Assembly (NCBI GenBank): GCA_035079385.1
Contig: JAVHKY010000001.1
Span: forward strand, 12,300,501 to 12,364,500
From: Aspidiotus rigidus
Taxonomy: Eukaryota > Arthropoda > Insecta > Hemiptera > Diaspididae
Length of the DNA stretch: 64,000 nucleotides
Reading direction: 5' to 3'
Numbering within the stretch: position 1 is the first letter of the stretch; each line of letters begins with the position of its first letter. Of this stretch, positions 20,024-31,564 are shown piece after piece. The position numbers were made by a program, and so were the translations under genes. A model generated the notes under the pieces. The model did no database searches and was not told the DNA's origin. It saw only the letters and a list, made by a program, of their open reading frames with translations.

Positions 20024-21747
20024 AGGAGGGCTTAATCATCACGAAGGCTGACAAAAGTAATGTCATTGTCGTGATGGAGAAGTCCTCCTACGTCTCCTAG
20101 GTCTATGACGTTCTCGGCCAGTGTGGTGCTAAGGAAAACGACAGTTTCAATTTTCCTAAACATGTAAAAGAAGTTAGACGTGTGATAAACGAGTGTGAAT
20201 TTATTATTACAACTCCCTCGCTAAAAAGATTGCTCCTTGAGCCCAACCCTGTGCCTCCCCTCTTGTACGGGCTACCAAAAGTCCATAAAAAAGATAACCC
20301 GATGCGTCCGGTCGTATCCTTTGTGTCGTCCTCCCTACGTACGCTCTGGCGAAATTTTTGGACCGATGGTTTAAATCGAGAGTTGACCATGAGTAACCTT
20401 ACTCGGTGAAAAATTCGGTCTCCTTGGCTGATAGGCTTAAGGGTAATATTCTTCCGCTGGGATCGACCCTGTGTTCATTTGATGTGGTCGGCCTGTTCCC
20501 CAATATTCCCAGAGCAACCGCCATGCAACATATGGGAGACCTTTTGATTTCAACAAATGTTCGCCAAGAAGAATTGGGTGAATTTTTCAATCTCCTCAAT
20601 ATTTGTTGGTCTCCCAATTATTGCAAATTCGATAACAAGTTTTTTGAGTTTCCTGAAGAGGTTGGAATACCCATCGGTTCTCCGTTGGGTTCTCTCATTT
20701 CGGAGGTCTTCATGTCTAAGTTTGAGCTCGATTTGTTCTCCTCTGGCAGTGCGTATTTAGATCAGATTTATTATTGGCACAGATATGTCGACGATGTGTT
20801 GTGTACGTGGACTGGTCCCCGAGAGCTCCTTTTGGAGTTTCTCCAGTATCTAAATAATCCATATCCTTCTATAAAATTTACTTTAGAAATCGGTGGCGCA
20901 TCTATTAATTACTTGGATTTGACGATCTGTAATAGAGACGGTACCCATGAATTCGCCATATACAGGAAAGATACTGCGACCGATATTACTGTCCACGGAA
21001 AATCTTTTTGCCCTGTAGCCCATAAATATGCTGGATTTAACAGCTTAATCCATCGACTGACTAGTATTCCTCTCAATCAGTCAGCCTTCCAAAAAGAGGT
21101 ATTAACTATAAAGCACTTGGCCAGAGTGAATGAAGAGAACTTAGACATTGACCTAATGATCCACAGGAAAGTTACTCGAAAATGCCTCGATTCCACCAAC
21201 TCCCTCCCCCCGCAATACGGCCCTAAACAGTAGAGAGCGTTGGATAAGGCTTCCGTTCTTAGGGCAGTTTTCATCTCAATTGAGTCGTGTCCTACGCCCC
21301 TTCGGATTTCGGCCTGTGTATTACAACCCGAATACCATAAAAAGTTTATTGGTTAGGCTAAAAGACCCCATCCAACTGGCCGAGAGGAGTGGTGTGTATA
21401 AACTTGAGTGTAAGGATTGTAACGGAATTTATATCGGTGAGACAGGCCGTCAGTTGAAAATTAGAATCGCTGAACATAGGAAGGCGTGGGAAAAGAAGAA
21501 TACAGGTGAATCGGCGTTTGCGGACCATCTAATCACTAGCGGCCATAGCATTAAAGAGGGGTCCGAGGTCCTCCTCTATAGAGAAAACGCGTATTCGAAG
21601 CGAAAAGCGTTAGAACACATCGAAATAATCCGTCATTTAAATAACGACGACCTTAATGTGCTCAACAGGTACATACCTGATGAGGGGTTGATTGAACTAG
21701 TTTACGAGTATGATTCACGTCGTGATGACTCGCTGGTTCAATCCTGA
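20024..21747 (+). pseudogene. PLE-A RT and GIY-YIG endonuclease, broken
   Basis: Plus-strand PLE frame with DKSNVIVVME, LPKVHKKDN, FPNIP, IGSPLGS, YVDD (about 20787-20798), ECKDCN and YIGETGRQ, ending DDSLVQS and stop. A nonsense codon replaces a lysine near 20098, and frameshifts lie near 20330 and 21212. All conserved RT and endonuclease motifs are otherwise legible. Confidence 0.85.
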
Positions 21748-21800
21748 TTTCCTCGTATGTTTCTAGTTTACAGCCGGAGTTGGTTCAGTCGCTTTCCAGT

Positions 21801-21843
21801 CCCCGTTGACAATGATTGTTTAATCGAAAGCGCTCCGGCGTCG
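21801..21843 (+). ncRNA. Hammerhead-like motif, PLE-A3 tail
   Basis: Identical in layout to copy 2: CCG, TTGACAA, GATT-gttt-AATC, GAAAGCGCTC, CGG. Confidence 0.4.
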
Positions 21844-21957
21844 TTTAATTTCTGTGGCTAAAATTGTAAATTACTCCGTTTGTATTACTCGCTTGAGTAT
21901 GACTTCATCTAGTATTTCTGGCCATGAATTGAGAAACCGCATTGATTCTATTGTAAA

Positions 21958-23645
21958 CACAACTCCTCTCATCAACAGGTATGGGGTCTTTCAGTCTCAC
22001 AAACAACCTCTTGACTGTGGTAGAGTTATAAAACGCGGGTCTAAAGCCAAACGGGCGGAGGGCCCGATCCAATTGGAGGGAGAACTTCCCCAAGAAAGGG
22101 AGACTGATCCAACGCAAACGGCGATCACGGATCGTGTCTCGGGGGAAGGAGGTGGCGGAATCAAGAAGGCTCTTCGTAACTTCCCTCCGAACCATCACGT
22201 CAAGGTCGAAATTGACCCCATTCACTCTGCCCAGGTGTTTTATTGTGAGTAACTCTTTCTTGAAGGCAGACTGACTCAAAGGAATACGAGTCAGTCTGTG
22301 AACCAGGCTGTGAAAAGCAGCTATTTAATGAGCAACAGGACCGAATGAACCTCCGTGGACTAAAGCATCGGTCGTAGGATCTTTCCTGTAAATTCCAAAC
22401 TTATGGATACCGTCTATTATAGAGATCGATAAATCCAAAAAGTTAATGGAAAATACCCCTATTTCCAACGAAAAATTTGATGGAAGGGTACGAGGAATTG
22501 AGATACCTCAGAAACTCACCAAGGAGATCTGGGGGACCAGTCCAGGTACACAGAACGTCATCAACGTACCTGTACCAATAATGAATATGATTAAGTAACA
22601 CCTGGTTTGAGGAAAAGAGGTCAAGTTCAAACTTAGACATGAAAATTTCGGAGATGAGAGAGCCTAAAGGTGATCCAATAGGGATCCCTACTTCACCAGG
22701 AAACTCGAAAAATTTCCCTTCAAATTTGCAGTAGTTGGGGGACCAGCAATTATTCATAAGATCGAAAGATTCCTGAAGCTCATTGTGAGGGATGTTGGCT
22801 TTGACGAGTAGCTCACCCATACGCTGGATAGTAGCAGCCTTAGGAATATTCGGGAACAAACCAACAACATCAAACGAGCATATGGTCGTTCCCGGGGGAA
22901 GACTTACTACCTTCAGAACGTCAGTTAAAGAGGCCGAATTCAAGACCGAGTGAGGGGATTCAAAATCAATGCGATTTTTGAACCAACGGTCCAGGAATTT
23001 GGCAAGGAGGTAGGTGGGGGAGGAGACCAAAGAAACAACGGGTCGTATCGGGGTATTGTTCTTATGCACTTTGGGCAGCCCGTTGATGAGGGGGGTGTGG
23101 GGTTAGGAACGAGGAGGGCTTTTTTCAAAGCAGAAGTTTTGATGATAGCCTCACTCCTGTTGATGACACTCCTAACTTCTTTAACGTGCTTAGGAAAACT
23201 GAAATCCTCACTCTCTTTAGCACCACACTGAGGACTTCATGGACCTTAAAGAATAGGCTGACTTCTCCACCACCATAACAGCATTGCCCTTGTCAGTCTT
23301 AGTGACGATTAAATCTTCCTCTTTCATCTTTCTCTTCAAACCTTGAGTCACTCGTCCCAATTTATTACTCATGCGAGGGAGGGAGTTATTACGGACTAAT
23401 TCGGCACAAACTTTCTGAGTATTAAAACCAGGACCAATTTTAACCGCAAGATCCGCAACAACATTCGCCAAGGTTTCATCCTTCTTGAGGGGAGGTAAAC
23501 TGAATTTCAAACCTTTCCCAAGGACGACAGTTTCGTCACTATTAAACACTACCTGACTATTATTTATGAGGGGGGGGGGATGGAATTTACGAACGACAAC
23601 ACCGTCACTCATCCCTTCCTCAACCACCTCATCATTAACCTTCAT
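21958..23645 (-). pseudogene. PLE-B reverse transcriptase, broken
   Basis: From 23645 downward: LINNSQVVFNSDETVVLGKG, VVADLAVKIGPGFNTQKVC, ITKTDKGNAVMVVEKSAYS (frameshift near 23260), PIRPVVSLVSSPTY, TTICSFDVVGLFPNIPKAA with the first catalytic aspartate, IGSPLGSLISEIFMS, YWYRYVDDVLC (about 22560), a frameshift near 22460, INFLDLS, and RALRPFGFRPAFYN down to DERSCVYN, where PLE-A copy 3 interrupts the endonuclease. The RT catalytic residues are all present. The frame is disabled by several frameshifts. Confidence 0.85.
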
Positions 23646-23654
23646 TACGGATGA

Positions 23655-24071
23655 CTACTTCTTATTCTTCTTCTCCTTCAAATTCACCTCAAACTTCCGA
23701 CACTTTAAATTCACGTCCCCCATAAAGTAATCAAACTCGAGGGGGAGGAGCATACCGGAGAGTCTCGAATGGACCATAAGTTTTAATCTAGTCGTAATAT
23801 TAAATTTACTATACCATCTTCGCAACTCTGTTCTTATCCACTTCTCCCTCATATAATTTTCCAGTTTCTTAGTCGTAATCTTAAAATCGGAATAAAACCG
23901 GAATTTAACGAACTTGGGCTTCAAATGCAACACTAAACACCGAAGGAGAAACCAAATATGAGAGGAAAATGAAGCGCGTTGCTTCCAAAATTTCAGAAAA
24001 AGGAACTGTAAATACGCCGCAGAAGCGTTCTCAATTAAGCGAATACGTTCCTCAAGGTTACGGCTATCCAT
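23655..24071 (-). pseudogene. PLE-B N-terminal region
   Basis: A 138-codon minus-strand frame opens MDSRNLEERIRLIENASAAY and ends in a basic CRKFEVNLKEKKNKK. It is in the same frame as the next block and separated only by a TAG, so it is the native N-terminus of the PLE protein. The opening fits a cross-family pattern seen in other PLE scraps here (M, then an R/G-N-I/L-x-x-R-I motif). No known domain is recognised. The middle is rich in hydrophobic and basic residues (FLKFWKQRASF, RTELRRWYSKF). Confidence 0.7.
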
Positions 24072-24107
24072 AATGAACGCGATAAACGAATACTCCGAAG
24101 GGAGAGT

Positions 24108-27100
24108 GGAATCAAAAAGATAAAATTCTGGTATTTTATTTCATCTTGGTTGCAATAGTTTTCAGGCATTTTTTTCTACCAATATCCTTTGCTGACTAAT
24201 CAATTTTTGCTAAATACAAACTTTCGGAACGAAAAGTCAGTTTCTGCGGTACTCGCTGCGGCAAGATTTTTTATTTTGTACTCGATAGTTGTAGTTTTAT
24301 ATATTATTTTACTCACGCTTTCTCAACCGAAAGGGCTTATGCATATCGTATGTGGAAAAGATATCGTGTGTTCTTGAATTTGTGAATGGGGTACATAGTT
24401 TTTGATGATAAGATCTCAAGTGAGAAGGACCTTCATTCATACCGTTTTTCTCCCTTCGTTGAGCGTCCATCAGCTCCCTTTCTCACGACAACGAGATCAC
24501 TTTTGTCTTTGTTATAATGACTGGTTTATTCTAGAGAACAAATGTACATAAGAGGTGACATATTGGCAGGCCAAGAAAAGACGATGGCACTTGGGCACTT
24601 CCACGACGCGACGTACGCCGATCTTGAAAAGATGTCATGATTAGGATATGTAGGTACGATCGGAAAGGTCGTGCAAATGTTTGCCAAACACCGTATGTAC
24701 GCTGCCAGACGAGAGCAGCAGCTTGGCCTATATTTACAAACAACCAAGCAGGTACTACGAGGAGGCCGCAGCAGCCGGTCTCTCTACGACTCCGCGATGT
24801 GAAAAAGGATGTCGAGGAAAACGTTTCTTATTTTTGTTTACGCGCGCTTCATCTCCGAACGACATTTCGGCATCATAAAGCAAACACACTCTAGCAGTTC
24901 GCAGTTGGTAGCATTCAGTTCATTGTTTACACATTGTTCTACGTACAGCTTTGTACAAATTTAACTCCGAGTGGCTTACATGCGTTTACGGACGGTGAAT
25001 AGGGAAGACACTTTGTCCTCCGGTATACACATACGTGTACGTATTAGTTTAGAGAGAGTCTTTACAGATTGAATTTCTGCGCTATAGAAATTTGTTATGT
25101 TTTACTAAAACGGTTACTAAATGTTTTATATATTATTTATATTTGTCTTCTCTTGTTCGTGTAAAACATTTTCATTTCGTCGTAGATCACGAGACCGTGA
25201 GGTACCTACGATTGGGAGAGGACGCGCGTAGAAGAGACACGACGACGAATTTCGTCTCCGAATGCGACGGCAATTTGTAAACAAGTTGTACCGCATTATT
25301 TTATTAACTTCACAGTCTCGTTCTATCTGTTCACATTTTTCTCGTGTAAAATCCTCATAATATCTCATTCTCTCGCTTTGTAATATTAATTCAAAATCCA
25401 TCGTATAAACTGTAGATAGGTACCATCGCACGATTATCGATGAATGAAAATTAGTGTGTTCGACGTGGAAACGATATTTCAACGAACTATAGGATGAAAA
25501 TCTATTTGTAGTTTCCAAAAAAAAAAAAAGAGAATGAAATTATCGTGGATTATTCAGTTTTATTTTGTTCTTTGCTCGCGCTCGTAGACGAATTTAATTG
25601 TCACTTATCGACGCGAAGTTGTTTTATATTCTAACAAATGGTGGTTCGAGTGCGTTGATTGTTATCTACGAGCATTTTATAAGTTACAACGGTAGACTGT
25701 TCTATAATATTTTTGTTCGAAGGCGAGAAAAAATAGTCGTTCCTTATTACTTGATAGGTACACGAGGGTGATATGTCGTCGAAATGGGATCCTTCATGCG
25801 ATATCGATTTAGGTGAATTTAACGCAATAAATTCGATACGTACAAGTACAGATTCTGTAAGATTCCTGCAAGTGAAATTAGTGCATGTCATCTCGCTTCC
25901 AATGTACAGAAGAGACGATGAACTGCTAGTTGGTGTACAAGTGCAATTTATTGTGTGCCAGATCTGAATTTCCCGACCACGCGCTCGAACGGACGAGTGA
26001 AATATTATTTGTTCGCTCGAAAAATACGGTACAGCTATCCTACGGCTAATATCAGCAATTGAAAAAAACAAAAATCGTTTTTGATGCTCACAAGCATTGA
26101 AGAGCTCTAGTCTCGCGAGGTTTCCGTTGTAAAATGTAAGGAGAGATGGAGGTTGAAACAGGTTGAGCGCTAGAGACATACTCGATTGCTGGTGGGGCGG
26201 AAGTTGGAAAGGAAATTGCTACTGCAGGTTGTTCTGTAGGAATTTATTCTTTTGATTTGTGACCTTCCCAATTTTGGTTTGGACTTCTGGTCGCATGTCG
26301 TTCTCTCTAATCTTGATAATAGGTACCTAGTGTTCGTTTTATGAACGTGTAGATGTCATTTTCCATCCTCATACTCCCATAAGGGGGAAAAAAGAAAGTG
26401 TGAGAGAGAGAGAATTAAGAATTGACACTTCAGTCCCATCAGGGCTGGATGTATCGTCACCCTATTTGGTGCGACCTACCACTCCAGAGTTTGGGCCAAC
26501 CTATTACTGCAGGTGATTTTAAATCTGAAAATGGTAAGGGAGTTTGATATGTCGCCTGCCTTGAAGGATAAGTATTCTAATTTGTATCTCTATGGGGATC
26601 AGAGAATTATATTTAGCAATATTTCAGTCGATAAAAACTGGCAGTGCTAGTAACACGACGTGTATTTCATTGGACAAAATCTTGAACATGCGATGCGTTG
26701 GTAGCGCAAGTAGTAACCATTTGCTAGTTCTAGGACCTTTTTACTTTTAGGGTAGAATATTTTTGATATTGTGGCGTATAAGAGAACGCGATAAACTCAA
26801 CAGAATAATGTATGAATGACTCTTTGGGACTTGCAGCAGCTTTTGCTAATTGATTGCGAGGATAGGGAAGACCTAACAAATTTATTACTAATATAGTTAC
26901 TACATCCTTTATGCATGAATCATTTCTACCAAAAAACAGGCATACTGCGCAATTTTAAATCGACTGCTCTGTTGGATTTTTAGTTTTTCTTGGGAATGTA
27001 TTGCGGGATATATGGGAAAGCGATAAAGTTAACAGGATAATGCATATTTTTTTGTCAATTTGAACACATTTTTTTTTTCTCCATCGGGTTTATAAACATT

Positions 27101-27187
27101 GTGTATTTTCAAAGTCCTTATAATATTGCAAGAGTTTATTGAATATTCTTTTGGGTTCGAGTACATGTTTTTCTTGAAAGTCCGAGC
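24108..27187. other. No gene recognised; one long unassigned open frame
   Basis: Intergenic sequence. The minus-strand frame at 25631-26179 (182 codons) is the longest, but its serine- and isoleucine-rich product has no recognisable domain and frames on the other strand overlap it. A plus-strand frame at 25773-25967 opens MSSKWDPSCDIDLGEF and could be a short first exon, but this is unsupported. GA-rich simple sequence lies near 26397-26413. A 27-bp word at 27161-27187 recurs at 39508-39534. Confidence 0.35.
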
Positions 27188-28497
27188 AACAGGCAAGTTG
27201 GTCACTGTCTCCACGCTGCTATACTGCAAATCCGCCCAAGTTATCCGAGACGTGGCCAGGTCACTTCCTTGGTCATTACGCCGGGCTCCCCAACTAGCCT
27301 CGAGATCCTCGGCTGTAGGCACCAGCACACCCATAATGGAACGCGGCTTGGGCATCAGTACCCGAGCGGCAATGGTTGCATAAGTCTTCTTCAACTGTTT
27401 TTCCCCACGCGCATTGCCTGAGCCAACCTTCTGTTGGACCTCTTGGGCGTATGGGTAGCTAATGGTAACTGGCCCCAACTGAGCTTGTCGCAGGAGAAGC
27501 TCTACCTGGGTGCTCAGTTAGGCGTTCTCTACAGAATACACTTGTGCCAGCCGCGCAATACCATCAGCCGCCGCCTCAACAGATTGAGCGATACTCTCTC
27601 TACAGAGACGACGACCCTGATTATTGCGCTGACCAAGTGCGAGCTTAATGTCTGTAACCATGTGTGTAAGCTGACCTGGGTCAGCTTCCACATTAGGAGC
27701 AGGTTCTGCTGCTGCTGTATGGCAAGCCGTTTTGTCACCGCCGTTCGCCAATGAGCCCGAGGGCTCCAGGCTGACGGTGTCCCCCCCCAGACCGCGTGGA
27801 GGTACAGCTGCCTGTATCTTTCCCTTTTTTCTTTTTAGGAGGAGGGTTGACAATGGGTTCTGTTGTTGTCTTTGCCCGCCACTGCTTTGTCATTACAACA
27901 GCGTCCGATTCCAGGCGGGTCGCTAACCTCACCCGAGGACTTTCCAGAGATGACGAATCTTCTCCTTCCGGCCCGCGGGCCTTCTTGGCGTCCGCCCTGG
28001 TGCGGCGCCACGTTTCCGCTTTCAGCGGCGCTGACCCTGTGTCAAAACCACCGACAGCCCCGATTCAGAGTCCAAAGACCCCTCACCGAGACCGCCGACA
28101 GCCGACGCGTTGCCCGTGACGCCCAAAGCGGGCAACTTCCCCGGCAAACCCATAGTGGGAACCCGGGTGCGTTTTGGATTTGCAAGCTCAAGAGCCAAAG
28201 TCTTAGTGTACCATCCTGAAAGAAAAAAGTATATTAGTCAATTGAAAAGGAACGACCCGCTTTCGGTACTTAACACGTCGTTATAGCGGGGAGCCTCCGA
28301 GAAGACCCTGTTCGGACAAGCGATCACAACACCGTTCCAGTCAATTCTCCGCAGCGCAGGGGCTGATAGGTCAAGACCACCGTGGCTAGTTCCCTTGACT
28401 CAAAGCGAGCTCAGCGCCAAAGGAGACTAACCGGCAAAACCTAACTCTTTACGCTTTAGAGCTCATAGAATAAAATGAGGACGACACCTGGGGGTAT
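27188..28497 (-). mobile_element. R1-like non-LTR element with internal deletion
   Basis: From 28497 downward lie a 5' UTR (28262-28497) nearly identical to that at 47131-47356, then ORF1 N-terminal coding in pieces, including LLLKRKKGKIQAAVPP, GGDTVSLEPSGSLANGG and ESIAQSVEAAADGIARLAQV. After KTYATIAARVLMPKP the sequence jumps into the ORF2 linker RSIMGVLVPTAEDLEAS, so the rest of ORF1, the endonuclease and part of ORF2 are deleted. It ends at about 27188. It is clearly a deleted sibling of the element at 41.9-47.4 kb. Confidence 0.8.
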
Positions 28498-28585
28498 CAT
28501 AAGGGTTCCAGAAATCTTCGTCAGCCATGGAAAGAAAATATTAAATTATAAAACAGTAATCTTTAGATAGAAAAATATATTCGAA
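28498..28585. other. Spacer
   Basis: Short AT-rich flank upstream of the R1-like 5' end. Nothing recognised. Confidence 0.3.
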
Positions 28586-28800
28586 CTGTTTACTTCTGCG
28601 AGCGCGATTGCCGCCAAATCTTTTGTTTGAGCCGAGCTGCGACGTAGTTGTCCTACAAATACTGTAATATTGCTTCTTCCTTTGACGCCGGAATGAGTTG
28701 ATTATATAGATCCCTGTTCTTGGGAGAAAGGGAGTGCGATTCTTGGGGTTGGCGTGGGGAGATCTAATATGATGCTGGATGTATGAGGCGTCCCATTTTA
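28586..28800 (-). repeat. Diverged repeat pair, unit 1
   Basis: About 190 bp similar to 29070-29285. Shared words include gagccgag-tgcgacgtagttg, attgcttcttcctttgacgc and tcttggggttggcg. On the minus strand the two copies share peptide-like runs such as NQLNPASKEEAI and QLRRNSAQVKELAA (best in unit 2), so they may be remains of a protein-coding or LTR-type element. The family is not recognised. Confidence 0.5.
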
Positions 28801-28810
28801 TTACTAGCAA

Positions 28811-29069
28811 ATTATCCGTACAATAATATGATACACCATTTATAGTTTCTTAGTGCCCAATGTACATAAGAGACAATTTTGATCTTTAGTTGGAAAATAT
28901 TCGAGACCCGAATGATGAAAATATAAAATTATCATACCTTTGACGATTCCGGAATCGAAAGAGAGACCTTCCGATTAAAATAATCACGACAAATTTCTCA
29001 CAATTTCGCACAATTTTCACTTATCACACATCGATACCCAACTGCACTTCATGAACACACATTGATCTG
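28811..29069. other. Spacer between repeat units
   Basis: AT-rich, nothing recognised. Confidence 0.3.
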
Positions 29070-29285
29070 ATGCACTTATGGGGAACTCTAGCACTGCCGC
29101 CAATTCTTTAACTTGAGCCGAGTTGCGACGTAGTTGTCCAACGAACAAGATTGCTTCTTCCTTTGACGCCGGATTGAGTTGATTACGTAGATCCCAGTTC
29201 TCCAAAGGAAGTGAGTGCAATCCTTGGGGTTGGCGAGGTGTCGAACGGGGTGAGGGTTAAAAAGAGAGTCCAGTCTTGTAATCAT
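29070..29285 (-). repeat. Diverged repeat pair, unit 2
   Basis: The better-preserved partner of 28586-28800. The minus strand has an open run with SLPLENWDLRNQLNPASK, then EEAILFVGQLRRNSAQVKEL. The origin is not recognised. Confidence 0.5.
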
Positions 29286-31564
29286 GATTCTTCAATAATT
29301 TTTAAATTTTATGAGGAAGATGACCCACGCAGGGCATTTAAAACTAACGTGTCCCATCTCTAGCACACGATGTTCTCGAAGGGAGGTTCCTATCTGTAGA
29401 GCAATGTTTTTTTCCTTCTGCGCACAATTTTGCTAACATCAATATTGTTGTTGAGGAGCGCAATATGAGAAATGGTATCAATTTCTTTTTCGGAGTTTCA
29501 AGTCTGGCCAAGATACGGATATGTGCCGTAACCGTATAAGCCTTACTTTTACAACCAAGTGGTATCAGTTTTGCATCCTATAATTTTAAGCAAATTTGAA
29601 TGCATATCTAATGCTTGCAATCATTGAATCTGCTATAAACTGGGCAGGAGCACCCTTTGTTTACAATGATTCTCCATACACAAAGTCCTCAAAATTGTCG
29701 TTTTCTTATGTTTTTTTCTAAGCTTTTCTCGTACTGTGCTGAGAGAAACTCGAGACGTTCTTCAAAAGCTTGAGGCAGGTCTTGCATATTTTATTCTTGT
29801 TTCTTCTTCTTCAAACGTGATTTTCGTGCCGCGATATTATTCTTCTCACGACTTCGCTTATATGGGTCATCTTTTACCAGCACTGTTCGATTCTTTTGTC
29901 TACTGCCCCGACGAGTATTCGATGGACCAAGTGGCGGCGAATCTTCAAAATTAGTCAAAGATCGACGTGGATTGCGGATAGGTTGTCGACAACATCCCTC
30001 GGCAGGAAGGATCTAGTGATAATACAGAGGAGGATACGAACATGTAGATGGATATGATGAACACGAGGATATCGTGAACGGACTCCCGTCTCCCCATTGA
30101 TGGACTTGGAAACTCGAACTCTCCCAGTCCATTAGTTTATACTAGCGAATTTCTGTGGTACGGTCAAGACGGTCGCGTTCATCTCTTGAACTTTGGTCAT
30201 TGAGCAGACGAAACCAAAAGGGACTCGGGTGAATTGACATTGTGCCCCCTTGTAGCGGAACGCCAAAAGGGGACGACTTTTAGCCTTCCTGTTCGTATTA
30301 CGGATATGCTACGTACAATTCTTTGTGTCGGCTAATGGCCACTTTCATTAATCGGAGACCATTTATTCAACAAACTAATAACACGCACCTTTTTCTTATT
30401 TTAAAAGGTTGAAAATCGGAGTTGCGTGTTATACACAAAAGTGTGCTGTATTATAAGGAAATACAAACTTTGATGCAAATATCTAAAAAAATCCAGAAAT
30501 TTGGAAAAAATACGAACAGATTTTCAAGAAGTCCGGAAAAAATCTTTAAAAATCCATAAAATCTTGAAAAAATCTTTAAAAATGTTGAAAACAGTGGAAA
30601 ATCTGTAAAAAATCCTAGTAAAAGTCTGAAAGGTTCGAGGAAAAATCCAGAAAATTTTGAAAATTTATAATTGACCTGTAGAAAAAAAATTCAAAATCAA
30701 GTCTTCAAATTTCTACTTCGTGTTATACTTGGGGGCGTGCTATACTCGGGAAAATACGGTAATATTTTTCTGTAGATAGAATATAGAAAATATGGCAAGA
30801 AATTGGTAGCTCACATAACTTTCTATCATTCAGTACGAGGCAAAGGCGAATAAATCAGTTCGGCGTAATTAATAGTGAAACACCTACAAACCAGAGTATT
30901 TTGGCACGACTAAAATTCTAATCTACGAACGATATTTTTAAATTTCTCACTCTAACTTCAAAGACTTCGTACTTCGTATGATTGCGACTAAGGGATTGTC
31001 TTCGTTCCTACGTTGAAAGATAGTTACAAAGAAAGGGATTATGAAAATTAATTCAGCGCCATATACCACAGTCAATGAAAATTTTCATCAACTCTGGTAC
31101 AATTAGTTAGAACATACATATTTTCATCACCTAGATGAGGTAAACACGTCGTTGCAAATTAATAAAAAAATAAATAAGTGACAAGATGTTCAACTAGCAT
31201 TTATTTTTCCAACGTAAAAAAGACGTAAAACGATATTTCAAAAAAATGTAAATAACAAAGTGATAAAATGTAATCCGTTACTGTTTTTCGTCAGGTTGCT
31301 ATCAACAAATATCTCTTAAAACGATGTTTTATTCGGGATATACAATCATGACTGCTAAAAATATAATACGAGTAATGTGGCAGAGACGAGTAGCGTACTA
31401 AAAGTTAATTTTTGATACACGACGAGGATTTTATACATTTTTCACTTGTTGAATAATTTTTACTGTGATTTGACCAGTAATTCGTACCTACTTAAAAAAG
31501 AAGAGGAATACGAAATATCGGCTTTACTTGTATAAAATAAATACCTTGTTTTTTTTTCAATACA
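29286..31564. other. No gene recognised
   Basis: It includes an A-rich degenerate tract at about 30480-30690 built of aaaatcNNgaaa-like words. A plus-strand frame at 29736-29954 has no recognisable domain. Confidence 0.4.
30480..30690. repeat. A-rich degenerate short repeat (aaaatc-type)
   Basis: Repeated words such as aaaaaatctttaaaaat and ggaaaaaatc recur with 20-40 bp spacing. It is low complexity and non-coding. Confidence 0.6.

Larger units (their letters stand above)
20020..21957 (+). mobile_element. Penelope-like element PLE-A copy 3, inserted in PLE-B
   Basis: It begins abruptly in the RT region (gggaggagggcttaatc) without an inverted end and finishes at the same ATTGATTCT terminus as copies 1 and 4. 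PLE-B sequence on the two sides joins almost exactly (cattccaaca | attgtaaac), so the insertion is clean but has no obvious target-site duplication. The tail, with hammerhead-like box and ORF-start codons, is complete. Confidence 0.8.
19137..24107 (-). mobile_element. Penelope-like element PLE-B copy 1, twice interrupted
   Basis: This minus-strand element runs from the N-terminal codons near 24071 to the tail near 19137. It is split by PLE-A copy 3 (20020-21957) and by a 353-bp poly(A) insertion (19569-19921). Segments 19137-19210 and 24033-24107 are direct repeats of each other containing the ACTC/GAGT hairpin and the MDSRN start codons, that is, the PLE terminal-repeat arrangement in direct orientation. 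PLE-B keeps the full-length N-terminal region that is missing from the PLE-A copies. Confidence 0.8.

Noticed and set aside
25631..26179. 182-codon minus-strand protein gene
   Set aside because: No recognisable domain, no neighbouring gene signals, and overlapping open frames on the opposite strand; chance cannot be excluded.
27700..28220. Overlapping plus-strand proline/arginine-rich genes
   Set aside because: They are antisense readings of the GC-rich R1-like ORF1, seen again at 46.6-47.0 kb for the same reason.
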